46,239 nt of DNA from Clostridia bacterium (GCA_017462545.1 JAFTQX010000056.1:1-46239), one strand, 5' to 3'. Shown: positions 27,052 through 36,326, counted from the stretch's first letter. Translations and numbers: made by a program. Notes: generated from the letters alone by a model not told the origin.

Positions 27052-28104
27052 ATGAATATATTGTATTGGCTGGTTGCCATTCTTCTTTTCTGCGTTCTGA
27101 TTCTGATTCACGAGCTGGGGCATTATATTGCCGCTCGTATCTTCCATGTCAAAATTTATGAGTTTTCGATCGGCATGGGGCCGAAGATGCTCACCTATAC
27201 CTCCAAGAAAACAGGCATCAAGTATTCCATTGGTGTATTTCTGTTTGGCGGCTACGTCAGTATGGCGGGGGAGGACGAGGAGTCTGACGATCCCGATGCC
27301 TTGCCGAAAAAGCCCGCCTGGCAGCGCTTTATTATCACCGCCGCCGGCGCGACGATGAATCTTCTGCTTGGGTTTTTGCTCATTCTTGCCATTGTCATCG
27401 CCTCGGCCAATCTGCCCTCCAATACCATTGCGCAGTACCCGGATGACGCGTGGTTTGAAAAAAATGAGCTGACCTCCTCGGCCGAATACGGCTTGCAGGC
27501 GGGTGATACCATTCTTGCCATCAACGGAACGCGCGTGCACACCGGTTTTGATATGAACTATGAGATCACGCACGATGGAGCGGAGGATTGCGCCGTTACC
27601 GTCCTGCGGGATGGTAAGGAGCTGACGCTTACCGTTCGTTTTCCCTCTTCGGTTACCGATGGCGTTGCTTTCGGCATAACCGATTTTTATACGGGGGTTG
27701 ATGAAAAGAATATCGGCAATGTCCTGCGTCATACCTTCTACCGCTCCACCACCACCGTTAAAATGATCTGGGAGTCGGTCGTTGACCTCTTTCGCGGTCG
27801 GTACGGGATGGAGGCAGTTTCCGGCCCGGTTGGTGTAGCCGGCGCGATCTCTCAGGCGGCCGCGAGAGATTTGTGGCAAACGGTGATGCTGATGGCAGTT
27901 ATCAGCATCAATCTCGGTCTTTTCAATCTCTTTCCCATTCCCGCTTTGGATGGCGGACGGCTGGTATTCATCCTCTTTGAAATGATCTTTCGTCGTCCCG
28001 TGCCCGCCAAGTATGAGGGGCTTGTGCACTTTATCGGCTTCGTGCTCCTCATGGGGCTGATGGTGTTGGTCTTGTTTAAGGACATTATCACGCTGTTTTC
28101 TTAA
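27052..28104 (+). CDS. rseP: Site-2 intramembrane metalloprotease RseP
   Basis: RseP-type (RasP) proteases cut anti-sigma factors and leftover signal peptides inside the membrane. The 350-residue product has the zinc motif HELGHYIAAR in the first helix (about residues 22-31), FSIGMGPK, GGYVSMAGED, a PDZ domain (AEYGLQAGDTILAINGTRV, about 144-162) and the second active-site motif NLFPIPALDGGRLVFILFE (about 288-306) with the zinc-ligand Asp. CGGAG precedes the ATG. Position between dxr and ispG is conserved in Clostridia. Confidence 0.95.
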   Translation: MNILYWLVAILLFCVLILIHELGHYIAARIFHVKIYEFSIGMGPKMLTYTSKKTGIKYSIGVFLFGGYVSMAGEDEESDDPDALPKKPAWQRFIITAAGATMNLLLGFLLILAIVIASANLPSNTIAQYPDDAWFEKNELTSSAEYGLQAGDTILAINGTRVHTGFDMNYEITHDGAEDCAVTVLRDGKELTLTVRFPSSVTDGVAFGITDFYTGVDEKNIGNVLRHTFYRSTTTVKMIWESVVDLFRGRYGMEAVSGPVGVAGAISQAAARDLWQTVMLMAVISINLGLFNLFPIPALDGGRLVFILFEMIFRRPVPAKYEGLVHFIGFVLLMGLMVLVLFKDIITLFS

Positions 28105-28117
28105 AAAACATCATAGC

Positions 28118-28138
28118 GGCGCGCCCGTTGGGCGCGCC
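28118..28138 (+). other. GC-rich hairpin between rseP and ispG
   Basis: GGCGCGCCC (28118-28126) and GGGCGCGCC (28130-28138) form a perfect 9-bp stem with a GTT loop, followed only by TTTCC. It may reduce, rather than end, transcription into ispG and polC, or protect the mRNA ends. Confidence 0.5.
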
Positions 28139-28163
28139 TTTCCGTCAAGAAAGGACAGATATT

Positions 28164-29240
28164 ATGACACGTCGATTGACAAAAACCATCAAAGCGGGAG
28201 CGGTATGTATCGGTGGAAATTCCCCGATCTCGGTGCAGACCATGACCAATACCGATACAAGCAACACCGCCGCCACGCTTGCCCAAGTGCGTGCCATGCA
28301 GGAGGCAGGGGCAGACATTGTGCGTCTTGCCGTGCCGGATGAGGCCGCTGCCGCTACCTTTACTTACCTCAAGGAGCAGGGAATTACCGTTCCGCTGGTG
28401 GCGGATATTCATTTTGACTATCGCATTGCCCTGGCCGCCGTGGCGGCGGGTGCTGATAAAATTCGTATCAATCCCGGCAACATCGGCTCGCGTGAGAAGG
28501 TAGAGGCCGTTGTCCGTGCCTGCCGTGCGGCGGGTGTACCGATTCGCATCGGTGTGAATTCCGGCTCGCTTGAAAAGCATATTCTCGAAAAGCACGGTGC
28601 CCCGACCGCCGAGGCGTTGGCTGAAAGCGCGCTTTATCACGCTGCCATGCTGGAGGCGCTGGATTTTGAAGATATCGTTCTCTCGGTCAAGGCGTCCACC
28701 GTGCCCGAGATGATCGAGGCAAACCGTATCCTTGCCGAGCGGACAAGCTACCCGCTCCACCTTGGGGTAACCGAGGCGGGTGGTGCCCATATGGGTGTTG
28801 TCAAAAGTGCTGTCGGGATCGGTGCTTGTCTTGCCGACGGCATTGGAGATACCATTCGCGTCTCTCTTACCGCAGACCCGCTGCTGGAGATCCGTGAGGC
28901 GCGTGCGATCCTCTCCGCGTTGGGGATGAACCCTGTGCGTGAGATGGATATCATTTCTTGTCCCACCTGCGGGCGCACCAAAATTGATCTCATTCCGCTC
29001 CTTTCCCGCTTTGAGGAGGAGCTTGACAAAACAGGCCTGCGCCGCCTGCCGTTGCGCGTTGCCTTTATGGGCTGCGTGGTCAATGGCCCGGGCGAAGCGC
29101 GCGAGGCCGACATCGGTATTGCCGGTGGCATCGGGGAAGGGATCCTCTTTAAAAAGGGGGAGATCATTCGCCGTGTGCCGGAGGATGCCATCGTACCCGA
29201 GTTGATTGCCGAAATACGGAGAATGACACATGCTGAATAA
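28164..29240 (+). CDS. ispG: 4-hydroxy-3-methylbut-2-enyl diphosphate synthase IspG
   Basis: IspG (GcpE) is the iron-sulfur enzyme for the penultimate MEP-pathway step. The 358-residue product begins MTRRLTKTIKAGAVCIGGNS and continues with SVQTMTNTDTSN, the TIM-barrel segment VPLVADIHFDYRIALAA and INPGNIGSREKVE. The three cluster-binding cysteines are in SCPTCGRT (two) and GCVVNGPGEAREADIGIAGG (one). The ATG at 28164 follows AAGGA; an earlier in-frame start would lie within the upstream hairpin tail. Its stop overlaps the polC start by 11 bases. Confidence 0.96.
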   Translation: MTRRLTKTIKAGAVCIGGNSPISVQTMTNTDTSNTAATLAQVRAMQEAGADIVRLAVPDEAAAATFTYLKEQGITVPLVADIHFDYRIALAAVAAGADKIRINPGNIGSREKVEAVVRACRAAGVPIRIGVNSGSLEKHILEKHGAPTAEALAESALYHAAMLEALDFEDIVLSVKASTVPEMIEANRILAERTSYPLHLGVTEAGGAHMGVVKSAVGIGACLADGIGDTIRVSLTADPLLEIREARAILSALGMNPVREMDIISCPTCGRTKIDLIPLLSRFEEELDKTGLRRLPLRVAFMGCVVNGPGEAREADIGIAGGIGEGILFKKGEIIRRVPEDAIVPELIAEIRRMTHAE

Positions 29241-32200
29241 GAGCTTTTTTGAGGTTTTTCGCCGCTACGATGTACAGGGCGAAAGACGCAAGCTGTTAGA
29301 GCGCGCCACCTCTATAGACGTTCGCTACTGTCGCGATCCCTTTCGCGTAGAGGTGGATATGGTGTTTCCTGCCGTGCAGGATTATGTGATGCTCTATGCG
29401 ATTGAAGACGAGCTGCGCGAGCTTTATGAGGCGCGCTCCTTCCGCATATTCCCCCAATACCCGTCCGAGCTGTTTTCTATCTCCTCTATGACGGCTGTAT
29501 TGGCCGAGGCAGAGCGCATTGGTGCAGTCACCCACGGTTTTTTTGACGAGCCGCGCTTTGCTTTAGAGGGAGAGCAGCTTTACATTGATCTGCCCTTTAC
29601 CGATGCGGGCATTGACCTTCTCGGTCTTGCCAAGACAGACCGCATCCTGGAGGGGATTATTCGCAGCCGCTATGCGCGTAATATTCATGTCAAGATTCGT
29701 CCGTCGATTGACGCAATAGAGCAGACAGAGCGACGCCGCGCCGAGCAGGAGCGTGCCATGCAGGAGCTTGATCGCGAGATTCGCGAGCAGGCAGAGCAGC
29801 AGCGGCAGCAGGCGGCCCGTCTGCGAGAAAAGCAAGGCTCGGAGAATGCATCGCTCGATGATGAGCGGGCAGACTTTACCCGTGCCCGCAGCCTGCTGCC
29901 CCCCGCAGAGGCACCCCGCATGGAAAACGATCTGCTCACCATCGGCACCGCCACCTTCCGTCTGGAGGGGGCAGAGCTGCTGTACGGGACTCCCTTCGTG
30001 ATCGAAAATCCCGTTCCGCTGTCCGATGTGCGTGAGGGGCGCGGTGTGTTGGTGGTTGGTAAGATCTTTGAGGCCAGCATGGAAGAAAACCGTACGGGCG
30101 ACCGTATTCGCATTCGTGCCGGCTTTTCGGATACCTCCTCCTCCATCTACCTGCGTCTCAACCAGTCGCCGGAGGAAGCAGGCTGGGCCAAGGCACTTGC
30201 CCCCGGCGTATGCATTGCCGTTCAAGGAAATATTGTTCGCGATAAATTTGATAATGAGCTTTGCGTGATGCCCCGCCACGTCATGAAGATCGGCATCCTC
30301 TCCCGTAAGGATGAGGCTGCAGAAAAGCGTGTCGAACTGCATCTGCATACCAATATGTCGGCCATGGACGCCCTCATCCGCCCGGATGAGCTTGTCCGTA
30401 CCGCCACCGCCTGGGGGCACCGTGCCATTGCGGTGACCGACCACGGCAACGTGCAGGCATTCCCCGAGGTCATGCTGGCACTTGCCAAGCAGAAAAGTGA
30501 CCTCAAGGTCATCTACGGCATGGAGGCCTATTTCGTCAACGATACCGCCCGTGTTATTTACGGTACAAGTCGCCCGGATTTTGCTGACGAAATGATCGTC
30601 TTTGATATTGAGACGACCGGTCTTTCTCCCGTGAACTGCCATATCACCGAGATCGGTGCTGTCAAGATCAAGGCGGGCGAGGTGATCGACACCTTCAACA
30701 CCTTCGTCAATCCCGAGGTGCCGATTCCCGCAGAGATCACAAAGCTGACCTCTATCACCGATGAGATGGTGAAGGATGCCCCCAAGGTCAAGGAAGCTCT
30801 TGAGAGCTTTTTCGCCTTTATTGGCGATGATATGCTGATCGCGCATAACGCCAACTTTGATATCGGCTTTATCCGCACCTATGCCGAGCAATGCGGGCTG
30901 CCGTTTTCAAATACCTATCTCGATACCGTGGCACTTTCCCGCTATGTCAACCCGGAGTTAAAGAATCATAAGCTGGATACCATTGCTGCCGCCTACGAGC
31001 TTGGCAATTTCAATCACCACCGCGCCTGTGACGATGCAGCCATGCTTGCCGCCATCTTTTTCCGCATGATCGAGCGGCTGACGGGTGAGGGCATCAACGA
31101 TTTCGTTCGTCTGACAGAGGCCATGAGTGAAACGGCAGACCCGCTGACCATCAAGCCGCGACATATGATCCTGCTGGTTCAAAATCTGGTTGGTCTGAAA
31201 AACCTTTACCGCTTGATCTCGGAAAGCTATCTTTCCTATTTCAAGCATTCGCCCCGCATTCCCAAAAGCCTGCTTGAGAGACACCGAGAGGGGCTTATCA
31301 TTGGCTCGGCCTGTGAGGCAGGCGAGCTTTATCAGGCACTGCTGGAGGGAAAGCCGGAAAGCGAGTTAGAGGAGATTGCCTCCTTCTATGATTATTTGGA
31401 GATCCAGCCGCTCTGCAACAACCAATTCTTGATTGCTGATGGTAAGGTTTCCGGCAACGAGCAGCTTATGGAGCTGAATCGGCGCATCATCAAGCTTGGC
31501 AAAAAGCTGGGTAAGATGACGGTGGCCACATGTGATGCGCACTTTCTCAATAAAGAGGACGAGCTGTATCGTAAGATCCTGCTTGCCGGGCAGAAGTTTG
31601 CCGATGCGGATAAGGATGTCGGCATTTATCTGCGTACCACCGATGAAATGCTTTCTGAGTTTGCTTACCTTGGCGAGGAGCTGGCGCGTGAGGTGGTGAT
31701 CGAAAACCCGAACAAGATCGCGGATATGGTGGAAAAGATCCGTCCGATTCCCGACGGGCGTTATGAGCCGATCATTCCCGGCTCGGATAAGGATCTGACC
31801 GATATCTGCTGGCAGCGCGCACACGATTGGTACGGTGAGGAGATTCCCGAGATCGTATCCTCACGCCTTAAGCGAGAGCTGGATTCCATCATCTCCAACG
31901 GCTTTGCCGTGCTTTACATGATCGCACAAAAGCTGGTGGCATATAGTGAGAGCCTTGGCTATTTGGTCGGCTCGCGTGGCTCGGTTGGCTCCTCCTTTGT
32001 AGCCTCCATGGCGGGCATTTCAGAGGTAAACCCCCTGCCGCCGCATTACCGTTGCCTCAAATGCAAGTATTCCGAGTTTATCACCGATGGCAGCGTTGGC
32101 TCCGGCTTTGACCTGCCCGATAAAAATTGCCCCGTCTGCGGCGAACCGTTGTTTGGTGACGGGCATGATATCCCCTTTGAGACCTTCCTTGGCTTTAAGG

Positions 32201-33633
32201 GCGATAAATCTCCCGATATCGACCTCAACTTCTCGGGCGATGTGCAGGGCAAGGTGCATAAATACACCGAGGAGCTGTTTGGTGAGGGGCACGTGTTTCG
32301 CGCCGGTACCATTGGTACGCTGGCCTCCAAGACTGCCTACGGCTACGTCATGAAATATCTTGACGAGCGCAAGATCGCCCTGCCAAAGGCAGAGGTCTCG
32401 CGCATCGTTTCCTGCTGTGAGGGCGTCAAGCGTTCAACCGGTCAGCACCCGGGCGGCATTATCGTTGTGCCGACGGAGTACGATATCTACGATTTCTCAC
32501 CCGTACAGCACCCGGCAGACGACCCGAATTCGGATATCATCACTACGCACTTTCAGTTCTCCTATCTGCATGATACCATCCTAAAGCTGGACGAGCTGGG
32601 ACACGATATGCCGACCAAGTACAAGATGCTGGAGAGGTATACCAATACAAGCGTCATGGATGTGAAGATGAACGACCCTGCGGTGTATGAGTTGTTCCAC
32701 AGCACCAAGCCCCTCGGTGTTTCATCTGAGGAGATCAAATCGCCGCTTGGCACCTACGGCATCCCCGAGATGGGTATGCACTTTGGGCAAGGCCTCTTAA
32801 TGGATGCCAAGCCGAAAAACTTTGCAGACCTTCTGCAGATCTCCGGCCTCTCGCACGGTACGGGCGTGTGGCTCGGCAACGCGCAGGATCTGATCAAGAA
32901 CGGCACCTGTACCATTTCCGAGGTGGTAGGCACGCGTGATGGCATCATGCTTTACCTCATTCGCCATGGGCTGGAAAACGGTACTGCCTTCAAGATCATG
33001 GAGGATGTGCGAAAGGGTAAGGGCCTGAAGCCCGAATACGAGCAGGAGATGCTGGCGCACGATGTGCCCGAATGGTATATTGCCTCCTGCAAAAAGATCA
33101 AATACATGTTCCCGAAGGCACATGCCGCCGCCTACGTTATGTCGGCCATCCGCCTTGGCTGGTATAAGATCTACTATCCGATGGAATTCTACGCGGCCTT
33201 CTTGACCGTTGCCCCGGGCGGCTTTGATGCCGAGATCGTGGGTCAGGGCAAGCGTGCCGTGTATGACACCATCGCCGCCATCGAAAAGAAGGGCAATGAG
33301 GCAACACAAAAGGAATCGGATATGGTCACCACGCTGCAGCTCGTTGGGGAATGCATGTGCCGTGGGATCAAGTTCCTGCCTGTCAGCATCTGGAAGTCGG
33401 ATGCCAACGCCTTTTTGCCGGAGGATGGCAACATCCGCATGCCGTTCTCCTCGCTCCCCGGGCTTGGTGAGTCGGTTGCGCAGCGTATTCTTGACCTGCG
33501 TAAAAGCGGTGAGCTGTACTCGGTTGAGGATCTGCAGCATAAAGCTGGGGTTTCCAAATCGGTCATTGAGCTGCTCCGTCGCAATAAGGCACTTGAGGGG
33601 CTCAGCGAGACCAACCAATATACCCTTTTCTAA
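29230..33633 (+). CDS. polC: DNA polymerase III alpha subunit, Gram-positive PolC
   Basis: PolC is the replicative polymerase of low-G+C Gram-positives, with proofreading built in. The 1467-residue product has an N-terminal domain with a Glu/Gln-rich helical linker (about 160-200), an OB-fold (about 240-360), and the first half of the PHP domain (VELHLHTNMSAMDALIRPDE, about 369). A DEDDh exonuclease is inserted next (MIVFDIETTGLSPV about 455; HNANFDIGFI; HRACDDA). The polymerase follows, with a zinc motif (CLKCKYSEF ... CPVCGEPL, about 940-975), the catalytic SPDIDLNFSGD (about 993-1003), and RSTGQHPGGIIVVP. The ATG overlaps ispG by 11 bases. It is the last gene of the operon. Confidence 0.98.
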   Translation: MLNKSFFEVFRRYDVQGERRKLLERATSIDVRYCRDPFRVEVDMVFPAVQDYVMLYAIEDELRELYEARSFRIFPQYPSELFSISSMTAVLAEAERIGAVTHGFFDEPRFALEGEQLYIDLPFTDAGIDLLGLAKTDRILEGIIRSRYARNIHVKIRPSIDAIEQTERRRAEQERAMQELDREIREQAEQQRQQAARLREKQGSENASLDDERADFTRARSLLPPAEAPRMENDLLTIGTATFRLEGAELLYGTPFVIENPVPLSDVREGRGVLVVGKIFEASMEENRTGDRIRIRAGFSDTSSSIYLRLNQSPEEAGWAKALAPGVCIAVQGNIVRDKFDNELCVMPRHVMKIGILSRKDEAAEKRVELHLHTNMSAMDALIRPDELVRTATAWGHRAIAVTDHGNVQAFPEVMLALAKQKSDLKVIYGMEAYFVNDTARVIYGTSRPDFADEMIVFDIETTGLSPVNCHITEIGAVKIKAGEVIDTFNTFVNPEVPIPAEITKLTSITDEMVKDAPKVKEALESFFAFIGDDMLIAHNANFDIGFIRTYAEQCGLPFSNTYLDTVALSRYVNPELKNHKLDTIAAAYELGNFNHHRACDDAAMLAAIFFRMIERLTGEGINDFVRLTEAMSETADPLTIKPRHMILLVQNLVGLKNLYRLISESYLSYFKHSPRIPKSLLERHREGLIIGSACEAGELYQALLEGKPESELEEIASFYDYLEIQPLCNNQFLIADGKVSGNEQLMELNRRIIKLGKKLGKMTVATCDAHFLNKEDELYRKILLAGQKFADADKDVGIYLRTTDEMLSEFAYLGEELAREVVIENPNKIADMVEKIRPIPDGRYEPIIPGSDKDLTDICWQRAHDWYGEEIPEIVSSRLKRELDSIISNGFAVLYMIAQKLVAYSESLGYLVGSRGSVGSSFVASMAGISEVNPLPPHYRCLKCKYSEFITDGSVGSGFDLPDKNCPVCGEPLFGDGHDIPFETFLGFKGDKSPDIDLNFSGDVQGKVHKYTEELFGEGHVFRAGTIGTLASKTAYGYVMKYLDERKIALPKAEVSRIVSCCEGVKRSTGQHPGGIIVVPTEYDIYDFSPVQHPADDPNSDIITTHFQFSYLHDTILKLDELGHDMPTKYKMLERYTNTSVMDVKMNDPAVYELFHSTKPLGVSSEEIKSPLGTYGIPEMGMHFGQGLLMDAKPKNFADLLQISGLSHGTGVWLGNAQDLIKNGTCTISEVVGTRDGIMLYLIRHGLENGTAFKIMEDVRKGKGLKPEYEQEMLAHDVPEWYIASCKKIKYMFPKAHAAAYVMSAIRLGWYKIYYPMEFYAAFLTVAPGGFDAEIVGQGKRAVYDTIAAIEKKGNEATQKESDMVTTLQLVGECMCRGIKFLPVSIWKSDANAFLPEDGNIRMPFSSLPGLGESVAQRILDLRKSGELYSVEDLQHKAGVSKSVIELLRRNKALEGLSETNQYTLF

Positions 33634-33639
33634 AAGAAC

Positions 33640-33662
33640 AAGGCGGAGAATCTCTCCGCCTT
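33640..33662. terminator. Hairpin terminator after polC
   Basis: A perfect 10-bp stem (33640-33649 with 33653-33662) and a three-base loop. The minus-strand side is followed by a T-rich run (TTGTTCTTTT), so it also ends the convergent small-protein operon. Confidence 0.7.
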
Positions 33663-33668
33663 CGGCAT

Positions 33669-33998
33669 TTATTCTCCCAATAAGAGCAGCAAAAGAATCA
33701 TGACCAGCTCGCCCTCGGGCTGCCCGTTTTGCGACATCAGCGCGGCAATTGCCAGAAGCAGCATATCCGAGGTGGCAAAGCTTGGTGGTAGTGGCTTCGC
33801 GTCGCAAGATGCTTCTTTGGCTGCCGGGGTCGGCTCTTCCTCCTGCGAGGAGTCTTCCGGTGGTAAAGTGGCGATTGTTTCTTCCGCCACCTGCTCCTCT
33901 TCCTCCTCGGGCGGTAGGTCTTTTTCCGCCATGAGTGCTACACCGCTGTAATTTTCAGGCAGCGGGGTATCTCTTGGCGGGTAGGCTCTTTTGTACAT
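33669..33998 (-). CDS. Small acidic protein of unknown function
   Basis: The 109-residue product was not recognised. It starts MYKRAYPPRDTPLPENYSGVAL, a Pro-rich basic start with an ENYSGVAL segment of a kind I associate with uncharacterised clostridial proteins. A run of glutamates follows (about 30-60). The C-terminus is hydrophobic (SDMLLLAIAALMSQNG ... ELVMILLLLLLGE), which may be a membrane-associated helix. It is third in a compact three-gene operon on the minus strand; only three bases separate it from the preceding gene. Confidence 0.65.
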   Translation of the reverse strand: MYKRAYPPRDTPLPENYSGVALMAEKDLPPEEEEEQVAEETIATLPPEDSSQEEEPTPAAKEASCDAKPLPPSFATSDMLLLAIAALMSQNGQPEGELVMILLLLLLGE

Positions 33999-34001
33999 AG
34001 C

Positions 34002-34337
34002 TCACCTCCGTTTTCGTAATAGCTCCATCAGCTCCAGAATGCGCAGCAGGGAATCAATGGTGTTACATCGCGAGGGAGAAAGATAAGGGCGCAGGGCGTT
34101 GAGCAGGCAGGTGCGATTGTCCGGCTGCCTTGGCGGCGCGGGTGAAAGGCATGGCTGCGGCGCGCCGCAGCATTCTGTCTCACACGGCTCGTTTTTTGGC
34201 GGCGGGGAATTCCCCTTGCCGCCTAAGCTGCCCGCAAGCAGCGAGGAGAGCATAGAGAGGGCCGCCGGGTTTTGCAGCAGATTTCCAAGCAAGCCCGAAA
34301 GATCCGGCTGATTGCCTTGTATGTATTCCTCTCCCAT
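34002..34337 (-). CDS. Small Cys/Pro-rich-linker protein of unknown function
   Basis: The 111-residue product was not recognised. Residues 12-42 form a hydrophobic helical region (LSGLLGNLLQNPAALSMLSS). A Pro/Cys-rich linker follows (PCETECCGAPQPC, about 50-62). The C-terminus holds the pattern LLNALRPYLSPSRCNTIDSL then LRILELMELLRKRR, resembling a C-terminal motif of small uncharacterised clostridial proteins. The middle gene of a three-gene operon, with three-base gaps on both sides, so the three proteins probably act together. Confidence 0.65.
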   Translation of the reverse strand: MGEEYIQGNQPDLSGLLGNLLQNPAALSMLSSLLAGSLGGKGNSPPPKNEPCETECCGAPQPCLSPAPPRQPDNRTCLLNALRPYLSPSRCNTIDSLLRILELMELLRKRR

Positions 34338-34340
34338 GTC

Positions 34341-34562
34341 TTACCCCTTTTTGCGGTAATGCGCCAGCGTTTGCATGGCACTTGCCACATCTGCTTGGCC
34401 GCTGCCCTGCATCAAGGCGCGCAGCTTTGCCATTTCTGCCGGCGGCGGGGGCGTTTCGGAAATTGAAAAGCCGCCCTGCGCGGCAATTTGGCGAATTTTC
34501 TGCCATAGCGCAGCATCGTCTAATGAGAGCAACGCTTGCATCATTGCGGGATCAAATTTCAT
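34341..34562 (-). CDS. Small helical protein of unknown function
   Basis: The 73-residue product starts MKFDPAMMQALLSLDDAALW and continues with KIRQIAAQGGFSI, a proline stretch (ETPPPPAEMAKLR) and a final helix (DVASAMQTLAHYRKKG). It was not recognised. It is the first gene of the three-gene operon; AGGTG lies nine bases before the ATG. The operon diverges from the phosphoesterase gene across an 80-base gap. Its shared Leu/Met-rich helices with the next gene suggest a complex. Confidence 0.6.
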   Translation of the reverse strand: MKFDPAMMQALLSLDDAALWQKIRQIAAQGGFSISETPPPPAEMAKLRALMQGSGQADVASAMQTLAHYRKKG

Positions 34563-34641
34563 AATAGCACCTCACAATTCTGATCTACTGCCAGTATATG
34601 CGGCAGGGCAAAGATTGCCAGTATGGTTTTTCGGAGGTTTT

Positions 34642-35130
34642 ATGCAATTCTTGATATTTTCAGATTCTCACGGCAACCATTTTCCCATGGTGAATGTGAT
34701 TCGCCGCCACCCGGAGGTGAACACCGTCCTGTTTTTGGGCGATGGCCTTGCCGATATAGAGCGGCTGTATGCGCTCTTTCCACGGCACACCTTTCGCTGT
34801 GTGCGAGGGAATATGGACTTTTTTGTCATGCGTGAGGCAGAGGACAGCGACCTTTTTGAGCTGTATTCCTGCCGTGTGCTGATGATGCATGGCCACACGC
34901 GCGGCGTAAAGGGCGGAACCGCCGCCGCAGAAAAGGATGCCCTGCAGGCACGCGCCCGCGTGCTGCTGTACGGCCACACGCACATTCCCGAATGCCGCTA
35001 TCTTTCCGAGGACGAGCTGTATGTCTTCAATCCCGGCAGCATTGGTCGCCCTTACAATGGTAAGCCGAGCTACGGCCTGATGGATATTTTGCCGAATGGT
35101 AGCGTCATGCTCTCACACGGCATGCTGTAA
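34642..35130 (+). CDS. YfcE/MJ0936-family metallophosphoesterase
   Basis: Small calcineurin-like phosphoesterases of this family hydrolyse phosphodiesters with two bound metals. The 162-residue product has the motifs in order: SDSHGN at residues 7-12 (Asp and His ligands), FLGDGLAD (about 32-39), RGNMD (about 54-58), MMHGHTRG (about 84-91) and LLYGHTHIPE (about 109-118). CGGAGG precedes the ATG. The in vivo substrate is unknown. The next gene has its own promoter. Confidence 0.88.
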   Translation: MQFLIFSDSHGNHFPMVNVIRRHPEVNTVLFLGDGLADIERLYALFPRHTFRCVRGNMDFFVMREAEDSDLFELYSCRVLMMHGHTRGVKGGTAAAEKDALQARARVLLYGHTHIPECRYLSEDELYVFNPGSIGRPYNGKPSYGLMDILPNGSVMLSHGML

Positions 35131-35154
35131 AAACACGATTTGACAGAATTGTTC

Positions 35155-35183
35155 TTGACATTTTCTCGGCGATATGACATAAT
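35155..35183 (+). promoter_or_regulatory. Promoter of the GNAT-MIF-acyltransferase operon
   Basis: TTGACA (35155-35160), 17 bases, CATAAT (35178-35183), 31 bases before the start. Confidence 0.75.
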
Positions 35184-35213
35184 AGTGTTAATAACAAAAA
35201 GGGGGATTTGCTG

Positions 35214-35966
35214 ATGCAAACCAAGATTGATATTTATATCCCCGGCGAGGTGGAGCCGGCAACCAAAGCCCTGCTTTGTGAAAACGTAAAAGACGTAGAC
35301 CGCGGCCAGTATTATGCGGACATGCTGCGGAAACGTTCGGCCGGTGAATTGGCTGCGGTATGCACCGATATTTACTATATCGCCACGCAGGAGGGGGCGT
35401 TTGTTTCCCGCCTGTGGAACGGCTGGGGCAAGCACCGGGATGCCATCGGTAACTTTGGCAATTTTCAAACCAACGCCGAGCTTCGTGGGCAGGGAATCGG
35501 TCGGCAGATGCTGGAGGTATGGCGTGAGCACGTGCGCGCAAGAGAAGACGCGCCGCTCGCCCTCTTCTGCAATGCGGGGGCAGAGCACCTGGTTAAGCTG
35601 TACGCTCCCTATGGCTTCCGTCTGGCAGTAGACGGCACAACGGTCGGCCCGCTTTATTGCCCGCTGGGAAGCAGCCCCGCCACCTTCCGCGAATTCTGCG
35701 CGGACTATTATGGCGAAAAGCAGACCATGACCGAAAAGCCTGCTACGGTAGAATACCGCCACGAGATTGATTGCCTGTTGCGCTTTGCGCTGCTCAACGA
35801 GGGGGAGAATCTCGGCTTGCCCGGTGTGGGGAGCATGGAGGAGGCATATCTGAAGGGGCTGCTTGACGATATGCTGCTCTATTTCAACGAGAAGGATCAC
35901 GTCGTCGGCTGGGGCATTCGAACTGCTGACGGCGTTTGCCGGCAGCTTTACCCCACCTATCGATAA
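35214..35966 (+). CDS. GNAT-family N-acetyltransferase
   Basis: The 250-residue product has a GNAT core in its first half with the acetyl-CoA motif GNFQTNAELRGQGIGRQMLEVW (about residues 83-104), then ALFCNAGAEHLVKLYAPYGFRL, typical of the end of the fold. The second half (DCLLRFALLNEGENLGLPGVG, then DHVVGWGIRTADG) does not match a domain I know. GGGGGA precedes the ATG at 35214. Substrate unknown. It is followed after 15 bases by a MIF-type protein and then another acyltransferase, which suggests a small-molecule modification operon. Confidence 0.8.
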   Translation: MQTKIDIYIPGEVEPATKALLCENVKDVDRGQYYADMLRKRSAGELAAVCTDIYYIATQEGAFVSRLWNGWGKHRDAIGNFGNFQTNAELRGQGIGRQMLEVWREHVRAREDAPLALFCNAGAEHLVKLYAPYGFRLAVDGTTVGPLYCPLGSSPATFREFCADYYGEKQTMTEKPATVEYRHEIDCLLRFALLNEGENLGLPGVGSMEEAYLKGLLDDMLLYFNEKDHVVGWGIRTADGVCRQLYPTYR

Positions 35967-35981
35967 CGGAGGAAAAACAAA

Positions 35982-36326
35982 ATGCCCTATATGCATGTAC
36001 GCACCAATGTGAAGGTAAACGAAGAAAAGCGTCTTTCGTTGAAAAAGGCCTTTGGTGAGGCCATTTCGCTTTTGCCCGGTAAGAGTGAGAGCTGGTTGAT
36101 GGTAGATATTGAGGACGAGGCCTGTCTCTTCTTTGCGGGAGAGAGTGACCGTCCGCTTGCTATGGTAGAGGCAGAGCTGCTTGGTAAGAGCACGCCCGCC
36201 GCGTATGAGAAGCTGACCGCCCGCGTGTGCGAGATCATGCAGCAGGAGCTGGCGGTTTCGCCCGATGGCGTTTATGTCAAATATGCCGAGGTTGACCATT
36301 GGGGCTATAACGGCAGCAACTTTTGA
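35982..36326 (+). CDS. MIF-type tautomerase (macrophage migration inhibitory factor homolog)
   Basis: The 114-residue product matches MIF/D-dopachrome tautomerase length. It starts Met-Pro, giving the catalytic N-terminal Pro after Met removal, keeps a Lys at position 32-33 region (LLPGKSESWLMV), and ends WGYNGSNF, close to the C-terminus of animal MIF. In bacteria such proteins are keto-enol tautomerases of uncertain role; in host-associated microbes secretion has been proposed. No signal peptide is present, which is also true of animal MIF. GGAGG precedes the ATG. It is the middle gene of a three-gene operon. Confidence 0.88.
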   Translation: MPYMHVRTNVKVNEEKRLSLKKAFGEAISLLPGKSESWLMVDIEDEACLFFAGESDRPLAMVEAELLGKSTPAAYEKLTARVCEIMQQELAVSPDGVYVKYAEVDHWGYNGSNF

